Part shown: positions 12,001 through 24,897 of the stretch, in pieces | Numbering within the stretch: the stretch's first letter is position 1 | How the letters are laid out: each line of letters begins with the position of its first letter | Assembly (NCBI GenBank): GCA_022113835.1 | Contig: JAILWY010000021.1 | Span: 10,540,001-10,604,000 of the forward strand | Length of the DNA: 64,000 bases | Reading direction: 5' to 3' | Source of the DNA: Atopsyche davidsoni | Taxonomy: Eukaryota; Arthropoda; Insecta; Trichoptera; Hydrobiosidae | Position numbers and translations under genes: made by a program | Notes under the pieces: model-generated | What the model was told of the DNA's origin: nothing | Database searches by the model: none | Seen by the model: the letters and a program-made list of their open reading frames with translations, nothing else

Positions 12001-14168
12001 AAAATCTTACAGTGAGTATCAAATATTTCTAATCAACAAAGGTATTTTTTTTAATTTTTGAATTTTATCCTAAATTCATAACATAGTTATTATAAAAAAA
12101 TTAGTTATTATAAAGCTAGCAATATACCAAAAAGCCAAATAATATTGTAAAGTTTGATTATGTAGATTTTAAATCACCTTTTAATATCATCGAAGTTACT
12201 ATTTTTTTAGTGTTTTAGAGAATTTTATTAGGGGTTTATGAATTTATAGTAATAACACTGTACATCGGAGTGTGTGATCCATGGCAGGAGCAATATTTTT
12301 ACACGTGTATTTGTATATTCAAAGCTTCTATGCTCTTCAATTTACTGCCACTCGATTCCACGTAAAATCAATTAGCAGATTATGATAATATAAAACCTTC
12401 ACCGCCCGTCTCTCTAAGGCTGGTACTTTCCAATACTTCTAGATGATTTTTCTTGTAGGGTTAATTGACTACCTGAAAACATATTGCAAGTGATAACTCT
12501 TGTCTGGGAAGTCTGGGTGACCAACGTCACGTCGAAGTGCATTCGCTTCGTAAATGAACGACCAGAACAAATCACTGTGAAGACTCGAATTTACGTGTTT
12601 TTTTCCTTGAAAGCGCACATACGTCTTGATGATTTATATTGTCATTCTCCGTTTGTCACCTTGAATTAATTCTGAGCTAAATGCTTTGTTAATAAGTGTA
12701 TTTTTAACAAAGACGTTTTGAAAAATTTTCACGATATTTTTTATTTTCCTAATGCCTTATCCAGGTAACCGATTACTGGATACCTGAATCAAAGCTTATT
12801 AGCTGAAACCACCCTCGGAGGGTGTAAGCAAGTGATAAAAAACAAACCAATTATTTTGAGTATATTTATATGAATCAACTTTATTTTTATCAGAGTGGAT
12901 GTTTTCTCAATTAGTTTATTTTATTCAGACTCACAATTTTTTTTATTATTAATTAAATTTTTATATCTACTTCCGGTAAACCAAAATTTAATTTTATACG
13001 GTAATTGCACATTTGAATAAATTTTTTCATATTGTACAGTGATTTTTCTTGATAAAATTGTAAAATCGTACTTTTAAGTGTATAGATGAATATTTAGACA
13101 ATACTACGTTTGTTACAATAATAATATATTGTTATAACTAATATATAAACGAATTCAGTAGGTACATTTATATTTGTATACAGTTGGTATAATACAACGA
13201 ATATTATTTCAGTTTTTCATTTTAAAGAGAGTATGAGAAATCCCCCTCTTACTTACAATTATTTTTAACAAAGTTCAAGCCTTTATAAAGCTAGTCTCAT
13301 AAATATAAAGGATATCTAGATTTTAGAGTTATACTACAAAAACTATGCTCATACTCCTGAAGTTTTTTTGCAATATTGAGATTCTATAGAGATCAATTTC
13401 TGAAACCTCTCGCTACTCTGAAAGAAATCTTATTTTCAGTTCTCTATCTGGAAAGCTGTCGAAACTTTGAAAAGTTTCAGCATAAGATTTTCGATTCAAT
13501 GTATTTATGGTCGCTCTAAAGTTGGGGCTTAATGTAAAAATGTGATAGTCGATTTGATTCGTACCCCATAAACCCCAAACCGTTTAGCTACTTGGAAGTT
13601 TATACGATTTTTTGGAAAGCATACCTATCGTTAAATTGCTGGTGGAGTTGAAATATTGAGCAATCATTAGGCCAACGTAGATTTGAGAATCAAAAAAAAA
13701 ATGAGCCTATCTAGGACAGTCCTTGCACAATGGCATTGTGTTTCATTGGCTATAGGAAATTAAATTGTGGGATCGTAACATAGCGCAGTTAGCTCTATTG
13801 ATGGGAATATTACGTATCCTCCCATATAAGTGCAGTTCGCAGCAGATAACCTAGAAACATGGGCGAAGAACCTTTTCCCATTTAAACACTTTATTAATTT
13901 TGCTAAACTTAAATTATACTCATATATCTATTTTTATTTCTTTTAAATTGAACAATATAGATCCATAACAATACATTAGTTTTTGACTAAAATTCATTAA
14001 ACCAAAACCAAAGTTTTCCATTTCATTTTCATTCGTAACGAAAAATGACTGTTAATATTATATCTACAAAATTCAATCAATCAATAAAATTTACAAATAT
14101 TGTAATAGTAAAACTGTTTAAAGAATTTTTTTTATTATTAATAAGCAAAATCGGGCTCAGAGACCGCA
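9046..14168. other. Long intergenic region or leader intron, no gene; one hAT-like end
   Basis: Five kilobases of AT-rich DNA with no supported coding exon. At 11367-11380 the sequence GTTGTCTACCCCTG is the reverse complement of a typical hAT terminus (CAGGGGTAGACAAC); I found no matching left end. If the island at 8.5-8.8 kb is the aminopeptidase first exon, this stretch would be its first intron. Confidence 0.4.
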
Positions 14169-14183
14169 GGTTCGCCACCCCTG
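14169..14183. mobile_element. hAT-like terminal inverted repeat end (solitary)
   Basis: GGTTCGCCACCCCTG is the reverse complement of CAGGGGTGGCGAACC, a characteristic end of hAT-superfamily DNA transposons and their MITEs. No partner end or 8-bp target duplication could be located, so the element is truncated or too diverged. Confidence 0.4.
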
Positions 14184-14559
14184 CTCCACGAAATGTATCA
14201 AACTCGCGGGTTCGTTGTTATTTATTTGTCGATCACTTGCCGAAGGAATGAAGAAATATTTAAAATAAACATAAGCGGAATTTCGACGTATCTAGAAATA
14301 TTTGCGGACACGCAGAGTTATTATACAACAAATATTTGTTTGTTTACACGTTTGACATTATTTTGGTGTTATAAAATCTGATTGTTTAGCTCGTAACACT
14401 TGTCGGTAATATTAACCACCGTGTTGGCAGTTTTTATTTGAAATGTACAATCTTAAATATATACCTTAGGCTTACTATTAAACTGAGCATGAAATATCTC
14501 AACTCCAAGCCATGAAATATCACAAACCACCATGGTTTGTCGTAGTAGTATTTCTATCC

Positions 14560-14745
14560 TTCTTCTTCTTCAGGTGCATCTCTCCAGGTGACGATTTCAC
14601 TGAACATATATATATATGTCTGTTCGTGGTCTTCTTAGGAAGAAAAGTGCGTATTGCTGCAATCATTTTTTTACAGTGCTCTTGTATTTAGATCTGATAT
14701 TCCTTCTGCAGCATACAGCAGAAACAACAGCAGAAGTCTTCCACA
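14560..14745 (-). repeat. Dispersed repeat family (GCTGCAGAAG module), minus-strand copy
   Basis: On the minus strand this stretch carries the TGTTTCTGC, GCTGCAGAAGGAATATCAGATC-type and TTCAGTGAAA(C/T)CGTC modules found at 54.7 kb and 61.3-61.8 kb. The modules are in a different spacing. The short frames here come from the repeat. Confidence 0.55.
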
Positions 14746-17126
14746 TCTACAAGGTACTTCCACTACTCAATTATAGATCATTTACAAACGTTCAGGGTAC
14801 GGAATAGCAGTTATGGACAAGCAACAGAATAGGGAGAGCAGGGATGAATTAGACCATTTTTAATAATTGGGAGTTTTAGTGTATCAAAAAATCATTTAAA
14901 ATAAAAAAAAATATTTTGGTTAGATAAAATTAAGTAATGGTGTTGAAAGTAGTTTTATATTTGAAATAGTCTGCTAAGTGTGCTCATTTACAGTGGAGAC
15001 AGTGTCTGATCGATGGAACTGACTCCAATTAGGTGTGTCAGTTCACAGAATATAACATACATAAAACAAATTATAAAACTAAAAATAAATACAAGTATTT
15101 TAAAATTAAATTAAAATATGAAGCATTTTAATGATAAGTTATATGCTGCATAAACCAACGTATACAATTTTCTATTATCCGCTTTTTTCTCTTATCTAGT
15201 GCAATAAATATTATTTTTTACTTGTAGCTTTTGAAATAAAATAAACCATCGTAAAAATAAAGCGATTTTTGTGATTTTTTTAATTTGTTTCCGAAGTATT
15301 ACATCACGAATGTATGATTCGTCATGCATATATTGCAAACATAAAAGTGGGCACAAGCAACGAGTGATTCACTTTTAATGTGCTCATACTACCAGAAGGT
15401 GAATTATTATTGTTTTAATAGAAATAGCATTTATTTCAGTTAAAAAAGCTGTTCATGCAGCCTCATATTAACCAGAAAAATAAACAAACTAAAATTATTT
15501 AAATAAATCGATATTTAGAGGACAAGCAGAAAATAACAATATACTCTTTACTCAGATGTTTTGATTGAAATATCACACATCGGAAATATATTATTCAATT
15601 GTATTACAGTATACACTAAAAAAACATATTTTTTATGTTAAAAACTAAGTGGATCTAATTAAAATTTTATACATTTCACATTATTTTATCATCGCGGAAA
15701 TATTGTACGTAACTTACTTATATGGCGCGTTACGCAAAGTGTAAATAAAAAATGATTTCTCAAAATGTACGCAATTTACTTTAAATGGATCTGATTGCGA
15801 ATATGATAAATAATAGTATGCGAATATATCTAGTCGTAAATAAATAAAAAAATATGTCACAAGGAAGATTATTTTTGGATAAGCTATTTCCTGTTTACAA
15901 AAAAATATTTTTAAGCGCATTGCGTTTTAAATATTTTTTGTTTAAATTATTTAATTAATCATATAATCTAATATAATATTTGTTTTAAATTTTCCTAAAA
16001 TTTTATATACTTTTCTAAGAAACTGTTGGAATTGGTTAAATAATATACTTTGGACGTGTATGGCGTACTATTCTGCAATTCTATAGAAATCACTGTTCAC
16101 TTTAGTCATTTTTACAATTATGACTTCCGACGTACACTTACGTAAAAAAAATAATAAATATCCATAATGTCTTCAATGTCTGCATCAATGTAAGCAATTA
16201 TTAATGATTCCGTAAAAAATTGTATTTAAGCTTACACGACTTGGCATTAACTTCCAGTTATCAATTCTTCGTGTAGGTATTCAAGGACTTCTCGATTTCA
16301 GTGGAGTTTTCAATTATTATTTTTTTTTTCTATTAATTAATTTTTTCTTATCCCCATATGCTTGAGGATCGACCCCATGGTCTCAAATACAACATAATAA
16401 TAGTATCTGAAATCAAAATAGTTACTAAATTAAATACAAGTATCTAAGTATTTTTAAAGAGTGTTTTAGGATATTAAATTATTATTAGTACAAACTGTAC
16501 GCCACTGTTATAATGAAAGTTTAAAGTAAGCATAACACTTATTTTTTTTTTAATTTACACGTATGTGAATCATTTTCATCTGGACATTTAAAGCGGCCTA
16601 CACGCACCGCAATGCAACCTTCAATCGACCCATAATTATTCATTAGCGTCCTTTTTTTGTTACAGTTTTGTCGAAAAAATAACGCAAAAGAGCTAAATCA
16701 TCAGTTGTGTGTTGCGTTGCAAAGCGTGCAGGCTGCTTTGGTTGGCAGCAGGGCGTTGGTGTTTTCAGGTGAGAATATGTAAGTGTGCGAGAGCAATTAA
16801 CGGTGCTAAATGAAAGGTAGACGACATATACTCAGCGCCGTGACGAATGACTTATCTTAAATGGTTTTATTGGTACTTCATTTGCAGCATATTCATAATT
16901 TTACAGCCGAAACAAATTTGTGGAAAATAATACACCTCCGTCACAATGTGACGATGGTGTGATGGATGAAAATAAAACAATTAAAAATTTAGATTTTAAG
17001 GTACAAGCTGCTACTTTGACCGAGCAGAAACAAAGTAGCAGAAACCCGATTAAACGCCGTGAACTTAATAAGGCCAAATTACATTGGATCTATATTGATC
17101 TGGTGCAGGTAACCCCGGCGTGATGG
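14746..17126. other. Intergenic DNA upstream of the aminopeptidase start codon
   Basis: Mostly AT-rich. A 67-codon frame at 16920-17123 has no recognised domain and stops just before the aminopeptidase start. An acceptor-like site, TGGTGCAG, ends at 17109, where composition switches sharply to GC-rich; this is the likely 5' edge of the first coding exon, leaving 17 bases of leader. Confidence 0.4.
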
Positions 17127-20100
17127 ATGAGCAGTCCTGATGTCATGTCACGTGGTGTAGAGACGCGTTTCAGCGGACGGGCGAGGACCTCGGTGGACCA
17201 ACCCTCCCTGGACAGCTCCCAGTTTCACGACATCCAACTCACCTCCACCCCCAAGAGGTCCAAAAACAACCCAGGTCAGAGGATCGTTGCAGGCACTAAC
17301 CCTGTCGTACAATGTCATGCAGAGTACCTACAGTTATTTTAGGCATGTTCTATCTGTGGTCCAACAGGTTAGATATTTGCGCCCCCATTTCTGACCACTA
17401 TATAAAAATCTAAAAACAGACTGCTGGGTTAAGTACTCCCCATATTTCGATGACTCATTTACTAAACCAATTATTTGCAAGGCATAAAAATATTTATTGA
17501 ATCACACAAATAATTATAAAAACATTTGCTTTGATCCAATCACGGTAATAACTCTAAAATGTTGCCCAATGAGTCAGAAGTTTGATTTACAACATACTTG
17601 ACCTACCAGACCACTTTTTATGTTAGTACCAAAATCGTATCAAAGTATTATTTTTTTTTGAAAAATGATTGGGAGCAATGTCAAAGCCCCTAGAATTGAT
17701 TGTATGTGTTGTGTACAGGCAGCATAGGGATGGACAGCAATCGGGATGGCTTCCTGCCGGGGATCCGCAACGGCTGCTCCTTCAGCTACTCGAGGCGAGG
17801 GGACGTGAGCCTCAGCCGCTGTGGGCTGGCCGTTCTCCTGCTGGGTTCCCTGGCCCTGGCCGCCGCTGCCGCTACCCTCGTGTACTTCCTGGTGCCCTGC
17901 AGGAATGAGGTCACTACCGATGGACAATTATATTCATACCAAAATAACAATTTGCTAAAAACATTTATTTCCATTCAATTCCGGTAGTAATGTCATGCAG
18001 TTTCAAGGTCAAATTTATGACCTAAAAATAGCACCTATAATTGCATTGTTAAAAAAATATGGATAAACCTAATGACGTTGAAATGGGCTCCTAAAAGTGT
18101 ACACATATTCTGTACCGTGTAATCAGTATTCTTAGTAACATATAATAATCACACCTGTAAACCTTATATTGTACTTTGATGTGTTAACAAGTTTTTTTTT
18201 CAGGATAAAAATGCTGTTGAAGATGATTTATCCTGGGATATAGGAGATATACACGTTAGAAACGCAGACGATAAGATTCGGCTTCTTACTAATGTTATCC
18301 CTAGCTATTATAGGCTTGAAATTAAACCAAATTTTACATCATTTACGTTTGAAGGAAAAGTAACAATCACATTATCAACTCACAAAGCAAACGTTAAGCA
18401 CATATCTTTGCATTCGAAGGACTTGGAAATCAAAAATGGATCAGTTCTAACTGAAGAAATAAAAATTTCTCTGCCGTTAACGCCAATTGTAAGCAGAGCT
18501 CGTCGCAATGCAGAAAATATTGTAACCGCTCCAAGTATCAGTTCTACAACGTCTAATTTGTTATTATCAGAGAAAACTGGTTCAACAGAATCTTCTGTGA
18601 AAACTACGCCAAGTAATAATAATACAACAGATTTCAGTTTAGATACAACACAACCTACATCAACTGATTCAACTCTCAAAACTACGCCCGCCGTAACAGA
18701 ATTAATCACAACAAATGGTAATAAAAGCTCAAATTTGACCATGGGTTCTACAAAACAACCCTTAACCTCAACGAACACAAATAAAGTCACTTTAGGTCAT
18801 GAAATACCAAAATTCATTGAAACATCAACATCCGAAGATGGTGGTACCCACATCACAACGAGTTTTCCACAGACAACAATAATACAGATGAAGGCTAAAA
18901 AGGTGAAGATTGTTTCAGAAGAACAGAACCCGTCCATAGATAGACTGATATTTACTTTAGAGTCACATCTCAAGCCTCATATCAACTACACCCTTGAAAT
19001 AAATTTCATCGGAACTATAGACGATTCTTTAACAGGGTTTTACAAAAGCGTATATAAGGATTTTACTGATAATGCTACAGAGTAAGTCTAAGTAAATATA
19101 TGCTTATGCAAATAATTACATGTTGTAAAATATTTATTTATAATTTAAAATATGCTTCACAGGACACTGGCGGTGACACAGTTCGAACCGACATCGGCAA
19201 GGAAAGCTTTTCCTTGTTTTGATGAACCACATTTCAAAGCAAGTTTTGAAATTAGCATCGCCAGACACAAAAATCAAACTGTTATATCGAATATGCCAAT
19301 AGAAGCCGAAGAACCAATGTAATATACAATATATTAATTATTAACTGATCAATAATTAGCATTTTTATATGTTAATAATTTGCTTTAACTCTTTTGCATA
19401 GACCGGGGGACAATATGATCTGGAGTCATTTTCAAAAGTCTCCATTGATGTCTTCCTACCTCGTTGCCTTCACGATTTCTGATCTGCAAGCAGTCGACGC
19501 GCAGAAAGACTCTTTTGACCGCATTCCATTTAAGATTTGGTCCAGAAAAGAGTTGATAAACCAAACTAAGTACGCCGCTGAAATAAGTCCAAGAATCTTA
19601 AAGTTTTATGAAGACTATTTTGGAGTACAGTACGCTTTACCAAAAATTGATCTACTTGGAATTCCCGATTTTTCTGTTGGAGCTATGGAAAACTGGGGTA
19701 TGCTTACATTCAGGTAAAATTATGTTTTATATACACTAAGAAAGAAAAAACCTTAGAACTAATTGATAGATCGAGTCTAAAAGTTCAAGAGAAGAAAAAA
19801 AAACAACAATTTTCTATTGTTGTGAAATACACTTAATTTTTAATTTATTTCTTAAACTTGTAAAAAATACCAATAGTCTTGTATTTTTATTTGGTTTTTC
19901 TGCAATTCGATGAACACTTAACAATAACATAAAATAATTGTGATTTTGTATCGATCTGCTTCTAACCGTTTTTTCAGAGAAACAAGTCTGTTGATCGATC
20001 CAGATTCAGATTCAGTCGCTGCTAAAAAAGGAGTTGCCATGGTGATAGCTCACGAGCTGGCTCATCAGTGGTTTGGTAATCTTGTTACAATGAAATGGTG

Positions 20101-23100
20101 GACAGACTTGTGGTTGAATGAAGGATTTGCGACATATTTGGAATACTTAGGAGTAGATCATGTTAGTGGCAGCATAAATACTATGTATCGGATACATTAA
20201 ATAAATATATATATACAGTTATTCACAAACATTATTCCTATTCTAGATTGAACCGGAATGGAAGATGTTAGATCAGTTTAGCTTGGACAGAATGGGAGTA
20301 CTTTCGCTGGACAGTATACAATCTACCCGACCCGTATCTACATTGGTTGATGATGAAACACAAATAAGTCAAATATTTGACGACATCTCATACACAAAAG
20401 GTAATTTTAAATATTGTTACAAAAAGGTTTGAAATTCTCAATTATATTTTCTTATTACTATATTTCACTCATAAATATTTAAATTTTATTCATTTATTCT
20501 AGCGGCCAGTTTACTAAGAATGTTAACTCATATATTGACCGAAGATGGATTTCATGCCGGGCTGGTCGATTACATGAAAAAATGGTAATCATTTATTATT
20601 TATTATTAAAACTAAATTATTTCTACTTTTTCTAAACATTTATCAATATCAAATGGTCAAATACTTATTACAAAAGGACAGTACTTGTAAGTGAATTGTG
20701 GCATGTTGAATTCTATTGTAGTTATATTAAAAATGATAAAGAAATCTGTTCACAATTTTGTACCTTAAATGAGAGTTTTTCATGACAATTTAGGCAATTC
20801 AGCAATGCCGATCAGAACGACTTATGGCAATCCTTCACAACGGCTGGAAATAAAGTATCTACACTTCCCAGTCATGTAACCGTGGCAAACTTTATGGACT
20901 CCTGGACGCTGCAGGCTGGATATCCTGTCATACATGTCACCAGGTATTACAATAATGCCACTGCTACAATAACGCAGGTTCGTAAATCAGTGACTATTTT
21001 ACTGGAAAAGATGATAATACTTATCAACTTTAACTGTTTCTGAAAAATATAATTTCTTCTATCATTAAACTCCGATCTGTGTGTAAAAGAAATAAATAAC
21101 TCTTACCAGCATTTGGTAGAAATCAATATGAATGTACTAAATAAACTCACATAGCGCTATTATAGTCAGTCTTCCAAGATGTAGATGTTCAAAAATTTTC
21201 TAGTTAACTTATAATATACGAAATAAAATATATTTTAAATACTGATAGAAATGTCAACAATGTGTGCGATTATATACAAATGTTTTCTCAATCTTTGAAA
21301 ACCAAATCTTTTAGAAACGTTTCTACTTATCTACTCCAACTGCGGGAATGTCTGACGAGCTGTGGTATGTTCCGATCAGCTATGCCTTCAGTAATTCTAT
21401 TCAGCATGCTAACTGGAGCACGGCCCCTGTAGCCTGGCTTGAAAAGACGGTCAACACCACCATCAACATCCCTGATGCAGCCAATAACACATGGCTATAT
21501 GTTAATGTCAAAGCCATCGGTAAGATTATTTAGAAAATTATAACTGTAAATAAAAATGTACTGCTGATTCAGAGAAAAGTATGAATCCTTTATTCATTCT
21601 TATATTATTATTTGTCTCAGGTATCCAAATGCACTGATTTAAACATGTTGATACTTCTGACTAATCCTATTTAAAATATTTTAGGACATTATAGAGTAAA
21701 CTATGATTTAAAAAATTGGAAAGAGCTGGAGCACGGCTTGGACGATAACCTTGAACAATTCCCTCCCGTGACGAGAGCCCAACTGCTAGACGATGCCTTT
21801 AACTTAGCCAGAGCAGGACAATTAAACTACTCTGTGCCTCTCGACCTTACTAAGTATATGGATATGGAAAGAGATGTTTTACCCTGGTATGCTGTACTGG
21901 ATAACCTGGAGCTGTTGAACCTAGCTATGCAGATTAGCATGCATTATGACTTATTCCAGGTAAAGCATTGCCAACCAAATCAATAATATTTTAAAAAGTA
22001 GTCATACAAGTCATTTTTAACAATATTACCGACTCCAAAAACAATGTTGGGTTATTCATTATCGGTCAAATCAGCAAAGAAAGGTGGCCTCAAAAATGAA
22101 CTGATATTTAATTTTGGCACTTCGGTAAAACTCATATGTAATAATTTTCTCGTGAATTAAAGCCTAGGCTAGTGCATTAAATATTTATAATAGTGACGAC
22201 TTGATTTAAAACAATGCTTATATTTATATTACAGGAATATGTTTCACGACTCATCACACCAACATTGAATACATTTAATTACATCACTGTTGCTGATTCA
22301 TCACAAGACACTATTCTCAGAGAACACTTGATATCGTGGGCATGTATGATTGAAGATCCTGAATGCATCAAATGGGCATGGAAAAATTACGATAGCTGGA
22401 TCAAACAACAGAATCCTAATATTGATAATCCGTAAGAATATATATATATAGTACAAAGCTCATGCTGGGAAAAAATTGTAACAATGGACGAAAACCATAT
22501 ATTTGAATAATTTTTTTTTAAATATGATAATTATTTTTGATTTACAGGATACCCTTCAGCAGCCGCCCTACGATATACAAAACGGTTGCCCGGATGGGGA
22601 GCGTGAAAGAGTTTGATTTCCTGTTTGAAAGATTCGAAAATTCCATCGATCCAGAAGTACGATCGGCCATCATCGAGTCTTTACCGAGTACGCGGATTAC
22701 GTGGAAACTCAATTCGTAAGTCATTTTCAAACTCAAAAATGGTGTTACTGTACAGCAATAATTTAATATGAAGAGTAAAAATATTTATACATAATTTCAT
22801 CAAGTTACAATTTATAACATTTCAAGATACACTCACTATTGAAATAAAAAAAAATTATGCATGTAGTTTTGTATAAATAATATAAATTTTAACATTATTG
22901 CTAATATTCCAAATTACACAATTTTCATATAAATAATGGTGATAATGAATACTGTAGGCTTTTGGAGTACTCAATAACGCAGATGGACATTCACCTCACA
23001 CCACAATTCTGGAGTGGAATAGATAACGAGCTCGCTGCTCAAAAAGCATTCCAGTTTGTGATAAATAACTGGCCTCGTGTGTTTGCTAAATACTCCATGG

Positions 23101-23435
23101 TGGACGACCAAATTCTTCCTCATATAATCGACGGAGCTTTTGGAAAAGTATCCACTGAACAGCAATTAAGACAGGTAACTAGATAACAATGCCGTTTTGG
23201 TATTTACAATATCACACCATTTTCTCATTATTTTACACTTTTCTTACAGTTCAAGCAGTTCATTCATGCCAACAAAGGTGATCTTAAATCAGTATCACAA
23301 TATATAAAAAAGAATCTGGAAAGAGCGGTGCTGACAATACAGTGGGGAAAGAAGAAAATGGAAGACGTTGAAAGATGGCTCATTAAATACGCCGAGAGCA
23401 AGCCATCAATAATTAACAAAGATAGCACATTCTAG
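17127..23435 (+). CDS. M1-family zinc aminopeptidase, type II membrane protein with Ser/Thr-rich insertion
   Basis: Exons: 17127-17274, 17719-17909, 18204-19081, 19163-19318, 19402-19713, 19978-20161, 20247-20400, 20503-20584, 20794-20977, 21315-21519, 21685-21959, 22235-22431, 22548-22715, 22958-23174, 23250-23435. All introns are GT-AG, phases close, and the product is 1178 aa. The start follows an in-frame stop (17121-17123). A cytoplasmic tail precedes a membrane anchor at residues 85-108. The exopeptidase motif GAMEN is at 551-555 and the zinc site HELAH at 587-591 with Glu610 (HExxH-x18-E), so the enzyme should be active on N-terminal residues of extracellular peptides. A C-terminal ERAP1-like domain follows. 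There is no GPI signal, unlike midgut aminopeptidase N; the family is closer to glutamyl/TRH-degrading or APN-like enzymes. Odd: residues 204-340 are a mucin-like insertion in the N-terminal beta domain, with RARR at 211-214. Confidence 0.9.
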
Positions 23436-24376
23436 AAATATAATCCGTCCATCTCTAGTGACTACTTATCGTTTTACAGGCATTTCAATGCTCATCAGAA
23501 TTATTTATAGAGTAAAAATAGTTTTATTAATTATGTGCATGACTAAGAATGGAGAGTGTACAGAGGCCAAGCTAATCCGTACATGGATTAAGATTTAATA
23601 ATTTTATTCCCTCCGTGCTTAATTAAGATTAAATGAAATGAAATATCAATAATATCTTTATACTTATGTATTTGTTGACCATGTTCATAGAAAAATCAAA
23701 TCAAAAATTCTTTTTTTCAGCCGTTTTGAGGAAACTTTCAACCATATGTATGATACTTGTTTGCGTTAAAAGTTTGTCTCCGAATGCCAATATAGTGATT
23801 TAAGAAATAATGCATTAACCTCGGAATCGTGATGAAGAAAATATTTTATAAGTTTATGTTGTGATACGATTATTTCAACTAAGTATAAAAATATGTGAGG
23901 GTGAATTAGTTCAGACCTCAAATTATTTTTCAAGCATTCAATATAATATGTTTGCTTGCAATTGCTTTTATTGGCTTCAGTGTATCTCTACAGTGATTTA
24001 CTTAATTTTGTTATTATTATTTTTGTAAATATCTGTTTTGTTATAATAATGCCATTATATAATATTATCAATGAATTGTCCTGATTTTAGACATTAAAAA
24101 AATCTATGTTATTATTACTATGCAATATTTAAAAACTATTGAGTATTTATTATTAAGTTTATCATATGTCCAAATTCATTTCGTAGTACGATGTGCTATA
24201 GAGACCGTGTTACTTTCTACTTTTGTCTGAAAATTATTAGGAAATTCTCTCAAAAGTGCAGTCTAGTTTCATTAGACAATTGTTTTTGTTTTATATATAA
24301 TACTATTTGTTAGTTTTGTAATATGTTTAAGAAATCTACCATAAATGTTGATAATAAATTTAAAAAATAAAAAGAA
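23436..24376 (+). other. 3' UTR of the aminopeptidase gene with poly(A) signals
   Basis: About 0.9 kb of AT-rich sequence follows the stop. Two AATAAA signals stand at 24353-24358 and 24366-24371. On the opposite strand, AATAAA signals for the converging gene lie at 24387-24396, so the two transcripts probably end within a few tens of bases of each other or overlap. Confidence 0.5.
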
Positions 24377-24897
24377 ATATTTGAGTTTTATTTATTTGAT
24401 AAGAACAATACAAAACAAGGAACAAATTTTTACATACATTCGATAATTTAACTGTGCATTTTATTATAACTACTTTGTTTACGTAAACAACAAACCTATA
24501 TTAATTTAACAAATAATACGTTTTTGAATACTTGGAACAGTCAATGTCATGATTTACTATTTATTGTAAATTGTAAGCTCATGAAAAGTAATTAATAAAA
24601 ACATAAGCATAGATATTAAATTTAAAGGAACTGAAAATTGGTGGTGACAGTTTTCACTGAGTCAATACAAAAAAATGTTAGTTCTTAATATTAGAAAAGT
24701 TAATAAATATGTAAACATGTACATGTATTTATAGTTGTATCCTCACTATCAGCCATTAAACTAAATACTTACGTGTATTTTGATTGTTATGATGAATCTT
24801 TGAATTGGTCTATTTTCCACCGTTTATTATGAATTATCATGTTTTGTAAAAATCACTGAAAAAATTATTACGATAGTCTAATTAGATAGATACTTGT

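Noticed and set aside
16920..17123. 67-codon frame just upstream of the aminopeptidase
   Set aside because: No conserved domain, and its last bases overlap the probable acceptor of the first coding exon; a 5' exon role cannot be shown.
17640..17974. Minus-strand frames opposite the aminopeptidase anchor exon
   Set aside because: Antisense shadows of the GC-rich exon 17719-17909.
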